Below, in pieces: positions 23,992-32,992 of a stretch of DNA of 56,166 nt; position 1 is the stretch's first letter; every line of letters starts with the position of its first letter. Source of the DNA: Oscillospiraceae bacterium (lineage in GTDB: Bacteria; Bacillota; Clostridia; Oscillospirales; Oscillospiraceae); assembly GCA_902761635.1 (NCBI GenBank), contig CACWLG010000012.1:1-56166 (forward strand), written 5' to 3'. The position numbers and the translations under genes were made by a program. The notes below the pieces were generated by a model. That model was not told the DNA's origin and did no database searches. It was given only the letters and a program-made list of their open reading frames with translations.

Positions 23992-25260
23992 TCAATATGT
24001 GACTCTCGATTCTTCGATGCTCGGCACGATACTGACTGTTTTGATTCCCGCCGCCGCATCCAGGATGCTGTCCCAGCTTGGCGGCTCCGGCTCCACCGGC
24101 TCGGGCGGAAGCTCGACCTCGCCGTTGCGGTTTTCCACGCCGGGGTTTTCCGGATCGTAATCCGGATTCTCCGGCATGACGCCAAAGCCGATGATGGAAT
24201 AATCGTCCTCGGTGAGGGTGAAATATTCCACGTAATCGTAACGGTTGCCCTCAATGGTATAGATCCAGCCGCGCTGCTGATCCACTTCGCGGACGATGCC
24301 CATGTGCTCGGCATGCTCATCGCTGTCAAAGTCGAAGAAAATCAGGTCGCCGGGCCGGGGCGTGTAGCCCTCATCCCAGTTCCGGTAGAGGCCAAGCCCC
24401 CTCAGATCTCTGACCCATTCGTCACAGTAGCAGTTGTAGGGTACTGCGGAAGCGGGGATGTTGGCGTAATACAGGCAGAAGGAAATGAACATGGCGCACC
24501 AGTCGCCGTAGGGGATACCGTACCAGGCGCCGTAACGGGTATAGCCCTTGGGGTTCCAAGGGTCATCCGCGGCGTAATTGAGCTCGCTCTCGGTATAACC
24601 GACCTGGCTTTCGGCGATCATCAGCAGATCCTCCGCCCAGTTGCCGCTCAGCTCCATATCCGCGAACATCCGCCACCAGTCCACCTCATCCTCCAGGTCG
24701 GCGGTCGGGTCGCTTTCCCCGGCAAAATTCAGCTCGCGCTCCATCTGCAGGAGGGACACGATCCCGTCGCCGGGGCCGATCTCGGGCTCTTCCTCCTCCG
24801 CGTTCACGGCCTGCTCCTTTTCCTCTCTTGCCTCGTCCAGGATCACGGTCGACTCGTCGTCCGTTTCCTGAAGCGCGCAGACCAGAATGCGGTCTTCCTC
24901 ATAACAGTCAAGGCTGTGTTTGTGGGCGCCCGCCCCTTCCTCAAGGCCGCAGACAAGCTCCGTCGACCAGGCATAGCACTCATCGCCGTGGATATGGTCG
25001 CCGGTGTTGTCGGTGCACAGGAGCTCGCCGCGCACACAGCCGAAGCACGCATCCGTGTGTACGTGGCCTTCCGACTCCTCCAGCCCGCACACGAGGTGAT
25101 TGCCCGTGCTGTAGCACTGGGCCGTATGCACATGTCCGTCCGCAAGGGCAGCGGCAGGCAGCAGGCAGCACAGCATGGAGGCAAGGCAGACCAGACTCAG
25201 CGCTCTCTTAAGAAACGCGCCGCCCGGTCGATTCATTTGTATGATCTTTCTCATTGTCAT
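23992..25260 (-). CDS. Secreted CHAP-domain protein with four His/Cys repeats
   Basis: The 422-residue protein has a signal peptide (cleavage near ALA-D, residue 40). Residues 42-131 hold four repeats of the form HxH(T/G/S)xxC(Y/F) followed by LxC. An acidic linker precedes a CHAP/NlpC-type amidase domain (about 205-345) with Cys in GDWCAMFISF and His in HAEHMGIV. A Pro/Glu-rich tail follows. CHAP domains cleave peptidoglycan peptides or cross-bridges. The repeats have conserved Cys and His that could hold metal or form disulfides. A second Met at codon 3 could be the start. It has its own TTGCAA-17-TATAAT promoter. Confidence 0.85.
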   Translation of the reverse strand: MTMRKIIQMNRPGGAFLKRALSLVCLASMLCCLLPAAALADGHVHTAQCYSTGNHLVCGLEESEGHVHTDACFGCVRGELLCTDNTGDHIHGDECYAWSTELVCGLEEGAGAHKHSLDCYEEDRILVCALQETDDESTVILDEAREEKEQAVNAEEEEPEIGPGDGIVSLLQMERELNFAGESDPTADLEDEVDWWRMFADMELSGNWAEDLLMIAESQVGYTESELNYAADDPWNPKGYTRYGAWYGIPYGDWCAMFISFCLYYANIPASAVPYNCYCDEWVRDLRGLGLYRNWDEGYTPRPGDLIFFDFDSDEHAEHMGIVREVDQQRGWIYTIEGNRYDYVEYFTLTEDDYSIIGFGVMPENPDYDPENPGVENRNGEVELPPEPVEPEPPSWDSILDAAAGIKTVSIVPSIEESRVTY

Positions 25261-25354
25261 AATCCATACTCATGGAAGACGGCGTTCCGTCTTCCTGTTT
25301 TTGGGAAACAGCCGCGAAAAAGCAGCTGTTTACATTATATGTATTTATTATCTG

Positions 25355-25383
25355 ATTATAATGGGTCTTCCCTCCTCTTGCAA
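25355..25383 (-). promoter_or_regulatory. Promoter of the CHAP gene
   Basis: On the minus strand TTGCAA (25378-25383), a 17-bp spacer and TATAAT (25355-25360) lie about 95 bp before the start of the CHAP gene. The -10 hexamer is a perfect consensus. Confidence 0.75.
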
Positions 25384-25414
25384 TCACAAACCGGTTACAA
25401 TTTACATAAAAATG

Positions 25415-25440
25415 ATAACAGCGGACGAATCCGCTGTTAT
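25415..25440 (-). terminator. Terminator of the copA operon
   Basis: An 11-bp perfect stem (ATAACAGCGGA with its complement) and CGAA loop lies just after the copA stop. It is U-rich on the minus side, ending copper-operon transcripts. Confidence 0.8.
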
Positions 25441-25447
25441 CGTTGGC

Positions 25448-27973
25448 TCATACTGTTCCGAGGACCTTGTAATCCTGGGCTTCAACGGCTGCCTTCATCG
25501 CCTCGTACCCGGCGCTCCCTGTGACGACAGCAGTGCCGGCCTCGTGGCTGACGACCGCGCTCTCCACGCCCTCGAGCGCTTCAAGCGCTTTCCTGACACG
25601 GGCCTCGCAATGCGGGCACATCATGCCCTCGATCTTCAGTGTTGTGGTCATGCTGTTTTCCTCCTTCATCATGTTGTCATTTTTGATTTCAAAATCCCTG
25701 TGGTTTCTCCGGGGCCTGTCTCCTGAAGCGTCATGCACTTTGAACAGATTCAGCCGCAGGGCGTTCGTCACCACGCAGAAGCTCGACAGGCTCATCGCCG
25801 CCGCGCCCAGCATGGGGTTGAGCGTAAGGCCCGCCCACACGAAGGCGCCCGCCGCGACCGGGATGCACACGGCGTTGTAGAAAAACGCCCAGAACAGGTT
25901 CTCATGGATATTCCTTAACGTTGCCCGGCTGAGGCGGATTGCCGCCGAGACATCCAGCAGGCTCCCGTGCATGAGCACCACGTCTGCCGCGTCCACCGCC
26001 ACGTCCGCGCCCGCCCCGATGGCGATGCCGATGTCCGCCCGGGTCAGAGCCGGGGCGTCGTTGATGCCGTCGCCCACCATGGCGACCTTGCCGAACTCGC
26101 CGAGATCCCGGATCACTTTTTCCTTTCCGTCGGGCAGGACGCCCGCGATCACCTCGTCCACACCTGCCTCGCGGCCGATGGCGTTTGCGGTGCGCTGATT
26201 GTCTCCGGTTAACATAACGACTTTCATGCCGAGGTTTTTCAGTTCCCGAACAGCCTGCGCGCTGTCGGGCTTGATCACGTCCGCCACGGCGATGATCCCC
26301 AGAAGCGCCCCGTCATAAGCAAAGAACAGCGGTGTCTTGCCCTGAGAGGCCAGCGTCTCGCTCTTTTGAAGCAGATCGTCGGGGATTCTGACGCGCCGCT
26401 TCATATAGCTGCCGCTGCCGCCGAGCAGCTCCTTTCCGTTCAGCACAGCCCTGAGCCCGTTGCCGGGAAGGGCCTCAAAGTCTTTGACCTCTTCCGCCCG
26501 GATTCCCTTCTCTCCGGCGCACTCCATGACGGCAGCGGCGAGGGGATGCTCGCTCTTCGCCTCCAGCGACGCCGCGGCGCGCAGAAGCGCCGTTTCGTCC
26601 GTGCCTTCGGCGGGGACAAGCTCCGTGACCTTCGGTCTGCCGGCTGTGATCGTCCCGGTCTTATCGAGCACCACGGCATCCACGCGCCCGGTCTCCTCCA
26701 GGGCTGCGGCGGTTTTGAACAGAATGCCGTTCCTGGCGCCGACCCCGCTGCCCACCATAATGGCGACCGGTGTGGCAAGTCCCAGCGCGCAGGGGCAGCT
26801 GATGACCAGAACGGAGATGCCGCGCGCGAGGGCGAAGCCGAACTCCCGGCCGAGCGCCAGCCAGACCAGCGTCGTCACAAGCGCAATGCCGATCACCACC
26901 GGCACGAAGACGCCCGATACCTTATCCGCGATCTTGGCAATGGGCGCCTTGGTGGCCGCGGCGTCCGAGACCATGCGGATGATCTGGCTGAGCGTCGTAT
27001 CCTCCCCGACGCGGGAAGCCTCACAGCGGATAAAGCCCGCCTGATTGATGGTCGCGGCAGAGACCGGATCTCCGGGAGCCTTGTCCACGGGAATGCTCTC
27101 TCCGGTCAGGGCGGACTCATCCACAGCGCTGTTTCCGTCCAGCACCACGCCGTCCACCGGGATATTCTCGCCCGGCCGGACCACAAAAACGTCGCCTTTC
27201 TTGACCGTCTCGATGGGCACGGTCTGCTCTTTCCCGTCCCGCACGAGTGTCGCGGTCTTCGGCGCCATCTTCATGAGACCCTTCAGCGCGTCCGTGGTTT
27301 TCCCCTTGGATCTCGCCTCCAGCATTTTGCCCACGGTGATGAGCGTCAGGATCATGGCGGCGGATTCAAAATAAAACTCATGCATCCAGACCATGGCGGC
27401 ATCACTGCCGCCCTCGATCTGTGCCCAGGACATGCGAAAGAGGGCATAGGTGCTGTAGACGAAGGACGCGCCGGAGCCGAGCGCCACCAGCGTATCCATA
27501 TTGGGCGCCCGGTGCAGGAGTCCCTTGAAGCCGCTGATGAAAAACTTCTGGTTGATGACCATGACCGTGATGGCCAGCAGCATCTGGACAAGGCCCATGG
27601 CCACGTGGTTCCCGTCCAGAAAGCGCGGCAGAGGCCAGCCCCACATCATATGCCCCATGGAGATATACATCAGCAGGAGCAGAAAGCCCAGAGAGGCAAG
27701 CAGGCGCCGTTTCAGCGCAGGCGTCTCCCGGTCGGCGAGGGCATCATCCTCCGCGGAGGGCGCGCTTCTTTCCGCCCCCTTCGCTCTTGCGCCGTAGCCT
27801 GCCTGTTCGACAGCGGTGATGATGCTCTGTTCGTCGGCTGTCCCCTCAACCCCCATGGAGTTTGTCAGCAGGCTGACCGAGCAGGCCTCCACCCCGGGTA
27901 CTGCGGATACGGCCTTCTCGACCCTGGCCGAACAGGCCGCGCAGCTCATGCCGCTTATGTTATATTGCTTCAA
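25448..27973 (-). CDS. copA: Copper-exporting P1B-type ATPase CopA with fused CopZ-like domain
   Basis: The 841-residue protein starts with a heavy-metal-associated domain (GMSCAAC, Cys11 and Cys14). The membrane core has the Cu-site motif [11 protein letters not shown], phosphorylation motif DKTGT and the [10 protein letters not shown] hinge. After the normal end, a short linker leads into a second HMA domain (GMMCPHC), 67 residues beginning MTTTLKIE at 25651. That domain looks like a complete CopZ chaperone fused in frame. A perfect AAGGAGG with 8-base spacing stands before its Met, so free CopZ may also be made. CopA pumps Cu(I) out of the cytoplasm. csoR lies 14 bp upstream. Confidence 0.93.
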   Translation of the reverse strand: MKQYNISGMSCAACSARVEKAVSAVPGVEACSVSLLTNSMGVEGTADEQSIITAVEQAGYGARAKGAERSAPSAEDDALADRETPALKRRLLASLGFLLLLMYISMGHMMWGWPLPRFLDGNHVAMGLVQMLLAITVMVINQKFFISGFKGLLHRAPNMDTLVALGSGASFVYSTYALFRMSWAQIEGGSDAAMVWMHEFYFESAAMILTLITVGKMLEARSKGKTTDALKGLMKMAPKTATLVRDGKEQTVPIETVKKGDVFVVRPGENIPVDGVVLDGNSAVDESALTGESIPVDKAPGDPVSAATINQAGFIRCEASRVGEDTTLSQIIRMVSDAAATKAPIAKIADKVSGVFVPVVIGIALVTTLVWLALGREFGFALARGISVLVISCPCALGLATPVAIMVGSGVGARNGILFKTAAALEETGRVDAVVLDKTGTITAGRPKVTELVPAEGTDETALLRAAASLEAKSEHPLAAAVMECAGEKGIRAEEVKDFEALPGNGLRAVLNGKELLGGSGSYMKRRVRIPDDLLQKSETLASQGKTPLFFAYDGALLGIIAVADVIKPDSAQAVRELKNLGMKVVMLTGDNQRTANAIGREAGVDEVIAGVLPDGKEKVIRDLGEFGKVAMVGDGINDAPALTRADIGIAIGAGADVAVDAADVVLMHGSLLDVSAAIRLSRATLRNIHENLFWAFFYNAVCIPVAAGAFVWAGLTLNPMLGAAAMSLSSFCVVTNALRLNLFKVHDASGDRPRRNHRDFEIKNDNMMKEENSMTTTLKIEGMMCPHCEARVRKALEALEGVESAVVSHEAGTAVVTGSAGYEAMKAAVEAQDYKVLGTV
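25649..25666 (-). promoter_or_regulatory. Internal ribosome site for CopZ-like domain within copA
   Basis: Inside copA the minus strand carries AAGGAGG (25660-25666), eight bases, then ATG (25649-25651). The open frame from there is a free 67-residue CopZ-type protein. This suggests either a recent fusion or dual expression. Confidence 0.6.
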
Positions 27974-27987
27974 AAAAGATCACGACC

Positions 27988-28323
27988 TTATTTCATCAGT
28001 TTCTGCAGCGTATCCAGCAGCTCGTCCACGATCTCATCATTCCCCGCCCGCACATCGTTTACCACACAGGAGCGGATATGGCTCGACAGCAGCTCCCGGC
28101 TGAAGGCGTTGAGGGCCGCGTTGGCAGCCGCCGCCTGGGCAAGAATGTCCGGGCAGTAGGCGTCCCGTTCCAGCATGCCGCGGATACCGCGGATCTGTCC
28201 CTCAATGCGGCTGAGTCGATTGACAAGCCGCCTGACCTCCTCCTCGGAACGCGCCTTTGTTTTGTGACAGCAGCAGCTCTCCTGCTGCTCAAGAACATCT
28301 TCAGGCAAATCGGACCACCTCAT
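27988..28323 (-). CDS. csoR: CsoR-family copper-sensing repressor
   Basis: The protein (111 residues from ATG 28323) has the CsoR fold: a helix with RLSRIEGQIRGIRGM, Cys in RDAYCPDIL, and HIRSCVVND, giving the Cys-His-Cys copper site. An N-terminal CCCH motif is an extra. The open frame extends to 28431, but a consensus promoter lies at 28333-28361, so those codons cannot be part of the normal transcript. The ATG at 28323 lies only a few bases after the predicted transcription start. A TTG at 28308 with AGGTGG six bases before it may be the true start (106 residues). Copper binding releases CsoR from its operator. Confidence 0.88.
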   Translation of the reverse strand: MRWSDLPEDVLEQQESCCCHKTKARSEEEVRRLVNRLSRIEGQIRGIRGMLERDAYCPDILAQAAAANAALNAFSRELLSSHIRSCVVNDVRAGNDEIVDELLDTLQKLMK

Positions 28324-28332
28324 TTCAAGGCG

Positions 28333-28361
28333 AGTATATACCCCATGGGGGTATTTGTCAA
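28333..28361 (-). promoter_or_regulatory. csoR-copA promoter with CsoR operator in the spacer
   Basis: TTGACA (28356-28361), a 17-bp spacer and TATACT (28333-28338) form a near-perfect promoter. The spacer contains an inverted repeat with 7-bp arms (ATACCCC, CAT, GGGGTAT) that matches CsoR-type operators. Bound CsoR would cover both polymerase contacts. Confidence 0.85.
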
Positions 28362-28405
28362 GAGAGAAAAGCGGCGCGGATTTCTCCGCGCCGTATGGTT
28401 CCTGC

Positions 28406-29056
28406 TCAGGGATAGTAGATTTCAAAGGCATGCTCGATCAGCACCTGCTCCCCGCTGGAGAAGGAATTGTTTTCCGCGATCGCCGAGACGATATAGGAAT
28501 AATGTCCGGGCCCCAGCACGCCGAAGATCAGCTTGGAGTTGACCGTGCCTGCCAGGCTGAAGTAGGGCTCATAGGGATAATACATGCAGATCTGATCGTT
28601 TTGTCCGGTGTCGTTGTTGTAGATGCGCCCGCAGACCTGGGCGATCACGCCCTTGTCCGTATAGATTTCCCCATGCAGATCCACGATCCCGTAAGGCTCC
28701 ATATTCTGCGGCAGCGTCGCATTTTCGATACGCAGATGCGGGGTGTTCGGGTCCTCGTGCACCGGCTCCGGTGTAGGCGTCGGCAGCGGTGTCTGTACCG
28801 GTGCAGGCGTGGGGGGAAGCGTCGGCGCAGGAATCTGGGCTGTCGGGACGGGACTGAAAGCCGGCGGCGGCGTTATCGGGGAAAGCGTCGGCTCCGCCAT
28901 GATGTCCGCCGTCGCCTCGGGCTGGCTTCTTCCCGGTGTCGGGAGCGGCGGGATTTCAACAGATGCGATACGGGAGCAGGCGCCCAGCAGGAATACCAGG
29001 CCCAGCAGCAGGATCACGCCGATTGCCTTCTGGGGTTTGAGCTTGTACCTTTTCAT
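28406..29056 (-). CDS. Lipoprotein with Pro/Thr-rich linker and unknown domain
   Basis: The 216-residue protein has a lipobox (LLGAC, lipid Cys27), then about 70 residues of Pro/Thr/Ala (PTPAPVQTPLPTPTPEP). A beta-rich domain of about 110 residues follows (LPQNMEPYGIVDLHGEIY and FGVLGPGHYSYIVS). The linker would hold the domain away from the membrane in the cell wall. I do not recognise the domain. Its stop lies 83 bp upstream of the csoR start, which shows the upstream csoR extension is spurious. Confidence 0.75.
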   Translation of the reverse strand: MKRYKLKPQKAIGVILLLGLVFLLGACSRIASVEIPPLPTPGRSQPEATADIMAEPTLSPITPPPAFSPVPTAQIPAPTLPPTPAPVQTPLPTPTPEPVHEDPNTPHLRIENATLPQNMEPYGIVDLHGEIYTDKGVIAQVCGRIYNNDTGQNDQICMYYPYEPYFSLAGTVNSKLIFGVLGPGHYSYIVSAIAENNSFSSGEQVLIEHAFEIYYP

Positions 29057-29204
29057 ACGACCGTTCTCCGGAAATGCAGATTTTCATTTTGTATGCAGAC
29101 TTTGTTCTCATGCTGCCGGGTATCGCGAACAGCTCCGGCGCTCAGGCGCTTCGCCGTCCTGTCGCGACAGGCTGCGGAAGCGGCCGCTTTCAGGACGGGA
29201 GCCG

Positions 29205-29237
29205 TAAAAACGGACTTCCCGCAGAAGGCCCGTTTTT
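29205..29237 (-). terminator. Terminator after the LysM-like gene
   Basis: On the minus strand AAAACGG and CCTTC pair with GGAAG and CCGTTTT around a short loop immediately after the stop of the LysM-like gene. The remaining gap up to 29057 is GC-rich and holds no gene that I can support. Confidence 0.55.
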
Positions 29238-29915
29238 TTACACGATCGGGATCAGAAGCTGATCGCCGACGCCGAGCCTGGTCAGATCTCTCCAACCGTT
29301 GAATGCCATCAGGATATTGCTGTAACGGCCATAATTGATGCCGTAGTCATAGTACACATCCGCTGCATTCTCACCGTAGCGCATGATATGGCAGACAACG
29401 GCGACAGCAGAGGCGGTCTGTACATTCTCAGCCGTTGTGGGCAGATAATAGGTCGTTCCCACGCTAAGCGCGTCGAGATCCTGCACGCCGTTGAGACTGC
29501 GGATCAGTCCTGCATAGGTCTCATAGCGCAAGCCCCAGCGATTGTACACGTTTTCAATAGTGTCCCCGTTGTGGATGGTGTAGGGCACGACGTAGAACAT
29601 CACCGCATCCGCAGGATAATCATCCTCCGGAGCAGGCGCGTTGTAGGTCTCGGTAACGCCGTAATTGACAGGAAACAGTATCGTGTTGCCCGGATACAGC
29701 GTTGCAAGCTGCCACTCCTCCTCAATGCCGTTGAGGGCCATGATCGTGTCCTTCGCTTCAAAATAATCCACGCCGCAGGCCTGGCATATATTGTAGATAT
29801 TATCGCCCGATTCCAGCGTTATGGCAATGATACCGTCCCAGGCCATTGCTGAGGCAGGAACCAGAACAGCAGCTATTGTGAGGCAAAGGATAAGAGTGAT
29901 GATACGCTTAGCCAT
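29238..29915 (-). CDS. Secreted protein with LysM-like repeats
   Basis: The 225-residue protein has a signal peptide (about 1-25, ending SAMAW). Three tandem LysM-like units follow: residues about 30-82 (ESGDNIYNICQACGVDY and LYPGNTILFPV), about 105-160 (NGDTIENVYNRWGL and LSVGTTYYLP) and about 172-225 (YGENAADVYYDYGI and LGVGDQLLIPIV). LysM units bind N-acetylglucosamine glycans such as peptidoglycan. No catalytic domain is present, so it is a binding or scaffold protein on the cell wall. It has its own TTTACA-17-TATTCT promoter. Confidence 0.8.
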   Translation of the reverse strand: MAKRIITLILCLTIAAVLVPASAMAWDGIIAITLESGDNIYNICQACGVDYFEAKDTIMALNGIEEEWQLATLYPGNTILFPVNYGVTETYNAPAPEDDYPADAVMFYVVPYTIHNGDTIENVYNRWGLRYETYAGLIRSLNGVQDLDALSVGTTYYLPTTAENVQTASAVAVVCHIMRYGENAADVYYDYGINYGRYSNILMAFNGWRDLTRLGVGDQLLIPIV

Positions 29916-29945
29916 TGCAAAATCCCCCCTTTTTTCTGTGGCTTA

Positions 29946-29974
29946 AGAATAACATAAAACGGCACTTATGTAAA
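29946..29974 (-). promoter_or_regulatory. Promoter of the LysM-like gene
   Basis: On the minus strand TTTACA (29969-29974), 17 bp and TATTCT (29946-29951) lie 30 bp before the start of the LysM-like gene. Confidence 0.65.
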
Positions 29975-30471
29975 GCGATTTATTAATTTTGTGTAAAAGC
30001 TCCAATTTTTGTATTTTTTCTTCCTTCGTTTTCCCCCTCATTTCTTCGCTATATGCTGTGCCCGATCTCGTCTTTTTACTCCTTCGGCACAATATATTGC
30101 GGTTTCACGATTTTGATTCCCTCAAACATTTCTTTTTGTTATGTCGAACATCTGTGACATGTCCGTAATTTTTTGCAACTGTTTTATCAATTTCTCGGTT
30201 TCCTCATTTCTACACCTTGTGGTTGAATCCGTCGGAAAGCTGTCTATCTTGTGGCTGTTTCCGTTTGTGTCGTTTCCCTCTGCGGAAATTATAAATAAAA
30301 TGGTAACCCGAGGTTACATAATTCTGTTTTCACAGGGATGCGCAGAAAGCCCCTTATTATCAAGGTTTGAAGGAACAAAAAATCCGGCGTTGTCAATTGG
30401 GCAAATGCTATAATTTTTTGAATCAGCCTTCGTACAAAACGCTCAGATTCGTCGGATCGCCCAAAATGAGA
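29975..30471. other. AT-rich intergenic region, no gene found
   Basis: This 497-bp stretch between divergent genes is far more AT-rich than its flanks. It includes runs of T, a TTGTCA/TATAAT pair with too short a spacer, and no frame with a ribosome site. It may hold regulatory sites for the sugar transporter. Confidence 0.5.
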
Positions 30472-30500
30472 TTGATTTTATCTTGTCAAAATGGTAGAAT
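30472..30500 (+). promoter_or_regulatory. Promoter of the sugar ABC operon
   Basis: TTGATT (30472-30477), a 17-bp spacer and TAGAAT (30495-30500) lie about 60 bp before the binding-protein start, leaving a short leader. Confidence 0.6.
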
Positions 30501-30561
30501 CAATCAAGCAGGCGGGTATGACCCGTCCGAAATAATTTTATGAAAAAGCGAGGAAAACAGT

Positions 30562-31818
30562 ATGAAGAAGTATTTAGCAATCTTCCTGGTGCTGACGATG
30601 TTCGTTGCACTGCTGCCCACAGCCGCGTTTGCCGACGGCATCCGCCTCTTCAACGGCAAGATCGAGATCGCCGAACCCCTGAACCATGCAGCCAAGGCTT
30701 ATGAGGAAGCCACCGGCAAGCATGTCGAGGTCGAGTCCCTCGGCGGCGGCGTTGACCTGCAGGCTACGCTGAAGCAGTACTATCAGGCCGGCAACATGCC
30801 CGAGATCTTCGTTTTCGAGGGCGCACCCGACCTGGCCAACTGGACCGGCATGGTCGTTGACATGTCCGACCAGGCATGGGCTGCCGATACCGACGCCGGC
30901 TTCGTTGACGAAAGCGGCGCGCTCGTCGGCTTCCCCTACACCACCGAGGCGATCGGCCTTGCCTACAACAAGAGCATCCTGGAGAAGGCCGGCGTCGATC
31001 CCAAGAGCATCACCGGTCCCGAGTCCATGAAGGCCGCCTTCGAAGCCATCGACGCCAAGAAGGACGAGCTGGGCATCACCGCTGTCATCGGCTACTGCGC
31101 CAACGCCACCGAGCTCTACTGGTCCACCGGCCAGCACCTGTTCGGCCAGTACCTCGACGCCGGCCTTGAGCGCGACGACACCACCTACTTCGATCTGCTC
31201 ATGCAGGGCAAGCTCGATCAGGAGCGTTTCACCAAGTTCGCTGAGATGGTCGACCTGTTCAACCACTACTCCGACCCCGCACTGCTCGTCTCCGGCAACT
31301 ATGATATGCAGGTCTCCGGCTTTGCCGCCGGCAAGTATGCCTTCGTGACCCAGGGCTCCTGGATCGGCTCCTCCCTGACCAACCAGTACAAGGATCAGTA
31401 CGCTGCCGCCGGCAACTTCGAGTGCGGCTACGTTCCCTACGCCTTCATCGAGGGCATCGACACCATCCTGACCAACGCTCCTTCCCACTGGGCAGTCTAC
31501 AAGGACGGCAACGTCGCTGAGGCTGAGGAGTTCCTCAACTGGCTCGCCGGCCCCGACGGCCAGCAGATCATGGTTCAGGAAGCCGGCTGCGTCAGCCCCT
31601 TCAAGAGCTGCACCGTCGTCGCCAATGACCCGTTTGCGGCCCCCGTCTCCGAGTTTGCCGCTGCCGGCAAGACCTCTGCCTGGCACTGGATGGGCCAGCC
31701 CTCCAACCTCGCGCAGGACTTCACCGGCGCCATCTTCCAGGACTTCGCCATGGGCACTGAGGATGTCCAGAGCTTCGTCGAGGCTATGACCGACATCATC
31801 GCCGACAACATCAAGTAA
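30562..31818 (+). CDS. Extracellular sugar-binding protein of ABC importer (family 1), not lipidated
   Basis: The 418-residue protein has a signal peptide with cleavage near AAFA-D (residue 24) and no lipobox cysteine. The mature part has the family-1 solute-binding fold (FPYTTEAIGLAYNKSILEKAG, SWIGSSL, LNWLAGPDGQQIM). Codons are strongly biased to GC-ending forms, suggesting high expression. It opens an operon with two permeases. Gram-positive binding proteins are usually lipoproteins, so this one must be held in place another way or the cell has a second membrane. The sugar is unknown. Confidence 0.9.
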   Translation: MKKYLAIFLVLTMFVALLPTAAFADGIRLFNGKIEIAEPLNHAAKAYEEATGKHVEVESLGGGVDLQATLKQYYQAGNMPEIFVFEGAPDLANWTGMVVDMSDQAWAADTDAGFVDESGALVGFPYTTEAIGLAYNKSILEKAGVDPKSITGPESMKAAFEAIDAKKDELGITAVIGYCANATELYWSTGQHLFGQYLDAGLERDDTTYFDLLMQGKLDQERFTKFAEMVDLFNHYSDPALLVSGNYDMQVSGFAAGKYAFVTQGSWIGSSLTNQYKDQYAAAGNFECGYVPYAFIEGIDTILTNAPSHWAVYKDGNVAEAEEFLNWLAGPDGQQIMVQEAGCVSPFKSCTVVANDPFAAPVSEFAAAGKTSAWHWMGQPSNLAQDFTGAIFQDFAMGTEDVQSFVEAMTDIIADNIK

Positions 31819-31842
31819 TTCAAAGCGCAGGCAATTTAATTT

Positions 31843-31875
31843 AAGAAGGGCGGCGGCGCTGCCTCCGCCCTTCTT
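31843..31875 (+). terminator. Partial terminator or stabilising hairpin after the binding-protein gene
   Basis: An 11-bp GC stem (AAGAAGGGCGG with its complement) is followed by CTGTATTTT rather than a pure U-run. Such hairpins often keep binding-protein mRNA abundant while allowing read-through to the permeases. Confidence 0.65.
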
Positions 31876-31921
31876 CTGTATTTTGAGGAGAAAAGCTATC
31901 GGAAAGGGAGTGTTCTGAAAT

Positions 31922-32992
31922 ATGAACGAAAACACCTCCAACAGGAAAACACTGTCGATGACTCTCCTGGGTGTGGGTACGATCCTGCTGATTGCCGCGC
32001 TGTATATGGACTTTTCAAAGAACTATATCAGGCTTGGCAGTTTTGAGCTTCGCGGCGCGTTCCTTGTTCTGGGCGCTCTGTGTGTGCTGGCCGGCATCTA
32101 TTTCATCCCCACGATCCTGCATCACCGGGCGATCATCAACTGCATTTTCCTGTTCCCCCTGCTCTTTACCTTTGCCGTAACCGTCATCATCCCCATGTTT
32201 GTCGGTTTCTTCTACTCCTTTACGGACTGGAACGGCGTCACCTTTACCAAAATGGTCGGCTTTGAAAACTATGCCGCCATGTTCAAAGAGCCCGCATTCA
32301 TCTGGTCCCTGTTGCTCACGGTGCTGTTCGTGATCGTGAACATGATCCTGGTGAACCTGGTGGCCTTCCTGCTGGCTCTGCTGTGCACCACAAAGCTCAA
32401 GGGCGTGGGCTTCTTCCGCGCCGCCTACTTCCTGCCGAACCTGATCGGCGGCATCGTCCTTGGCTACATCTGGCAGTTCATTTTCTCCAATGTGCTCACC
32501 AAAATCCTCAACTCTCCGCATTCTGCCCTCGCCACAACCAAGACGGCCTTCATCGCCATCATCGTCGTGTATGTATGGCAGTACGCGGGCTACATCATGC
32601 TGATTTATATCAACGGTCTCGCCACCGTCCCCAAGGACGTGCTGGAGGCCGCGCAGATCGACGGCGCGAGCGACATCGCGACCCTCTTCAAGATCAAGAT
32701 CCCCATGATCGCCGCCACCTTCACCATCTGCACCTTCCTGACCCTGACCTCCGCGTTCAAGCAGTTCGACGTGAACCTTGCCTTAACCAACGGCGGCGGC
32801 ACTGTGAGAGGCTTCATGGGCAAGCGCCTATCAAACGGTACGCAGATGATCGCGCTGAATATCTACAATACCGCTTTTGCACGTGACCAGTACGGTTATG
32901 CCCAGGCCAAGGCGATCCTGTTCTTCATCATTCTGGCCTGCGTGTCGCTGCTGCAGGTTCGTATCTCCAATAAGAGGGAGGTCGAAATGTAA
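31922..32992 (+). CDS. Sugar ABC transporter permease (MalF/UgpA type)
   Basis: The 356-residue protein has eight or so membrane segments, two in an N-terminal extension of about 65 residues (TILLIAALYMDF and GAFLVLGALCVLAGI). The EAA loop that contacts the ATPase is KDVLEAAQIDGASDI (about 239-253). The stop overlaps the next start (TAATG). It is the first of the two channel subunits of the importer. Confidence 0.92.
   Translation: MNENTSNRKTLSMTLLGVGTILLIAALYMDFSKNYIRLGSFELRGAFLVLGALCVLAGIYFIPTILHHRAIINCIFLFPLLFTFAVTVIIPMFVGFFYSFTDWNGVTFTKMVGFENYAAMFKEPAFIWSLLLTVLFVIVNMILVNLVAFLLALLCTTKLKGVGFFRAAYFLPNLIGGIVLGYIWQFIFSNVLTKILNSPHSALATTKTAFIAIIVVYVWQYAGYIMLIYINGLATVPKDVLEAAQIDGASDIATLFKIKIPMIAATFTICTFLTLTSAFKQFDVNLALTNGGGTVRGFMGKRLSNGTQMIALNIYNTAFARDQYGYAQAKAILFFIILACVSLLQVRISNKREVEM

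Noticed and set aside
24304-25524. 406-codon plus-strand frame opposite the CHAP gene
   Set aside because: It has no ribosome site or domain, and the CHAP protein has a signal peptide and catalytic motifs on the other strand.
26366-28159. Long plus-strand frame opposite copA and csoR
   Set aside because: It is a shadow of copA; its sequence is rich in Arg/Gly/His with no family pattern, and copA is clearly real.
28324-28431. Upstream extension of the csoR reading frame
   Set aside because: The promoter and operator at 28333-28361 lie inside it, so these codons are not transcribed in the normal message.
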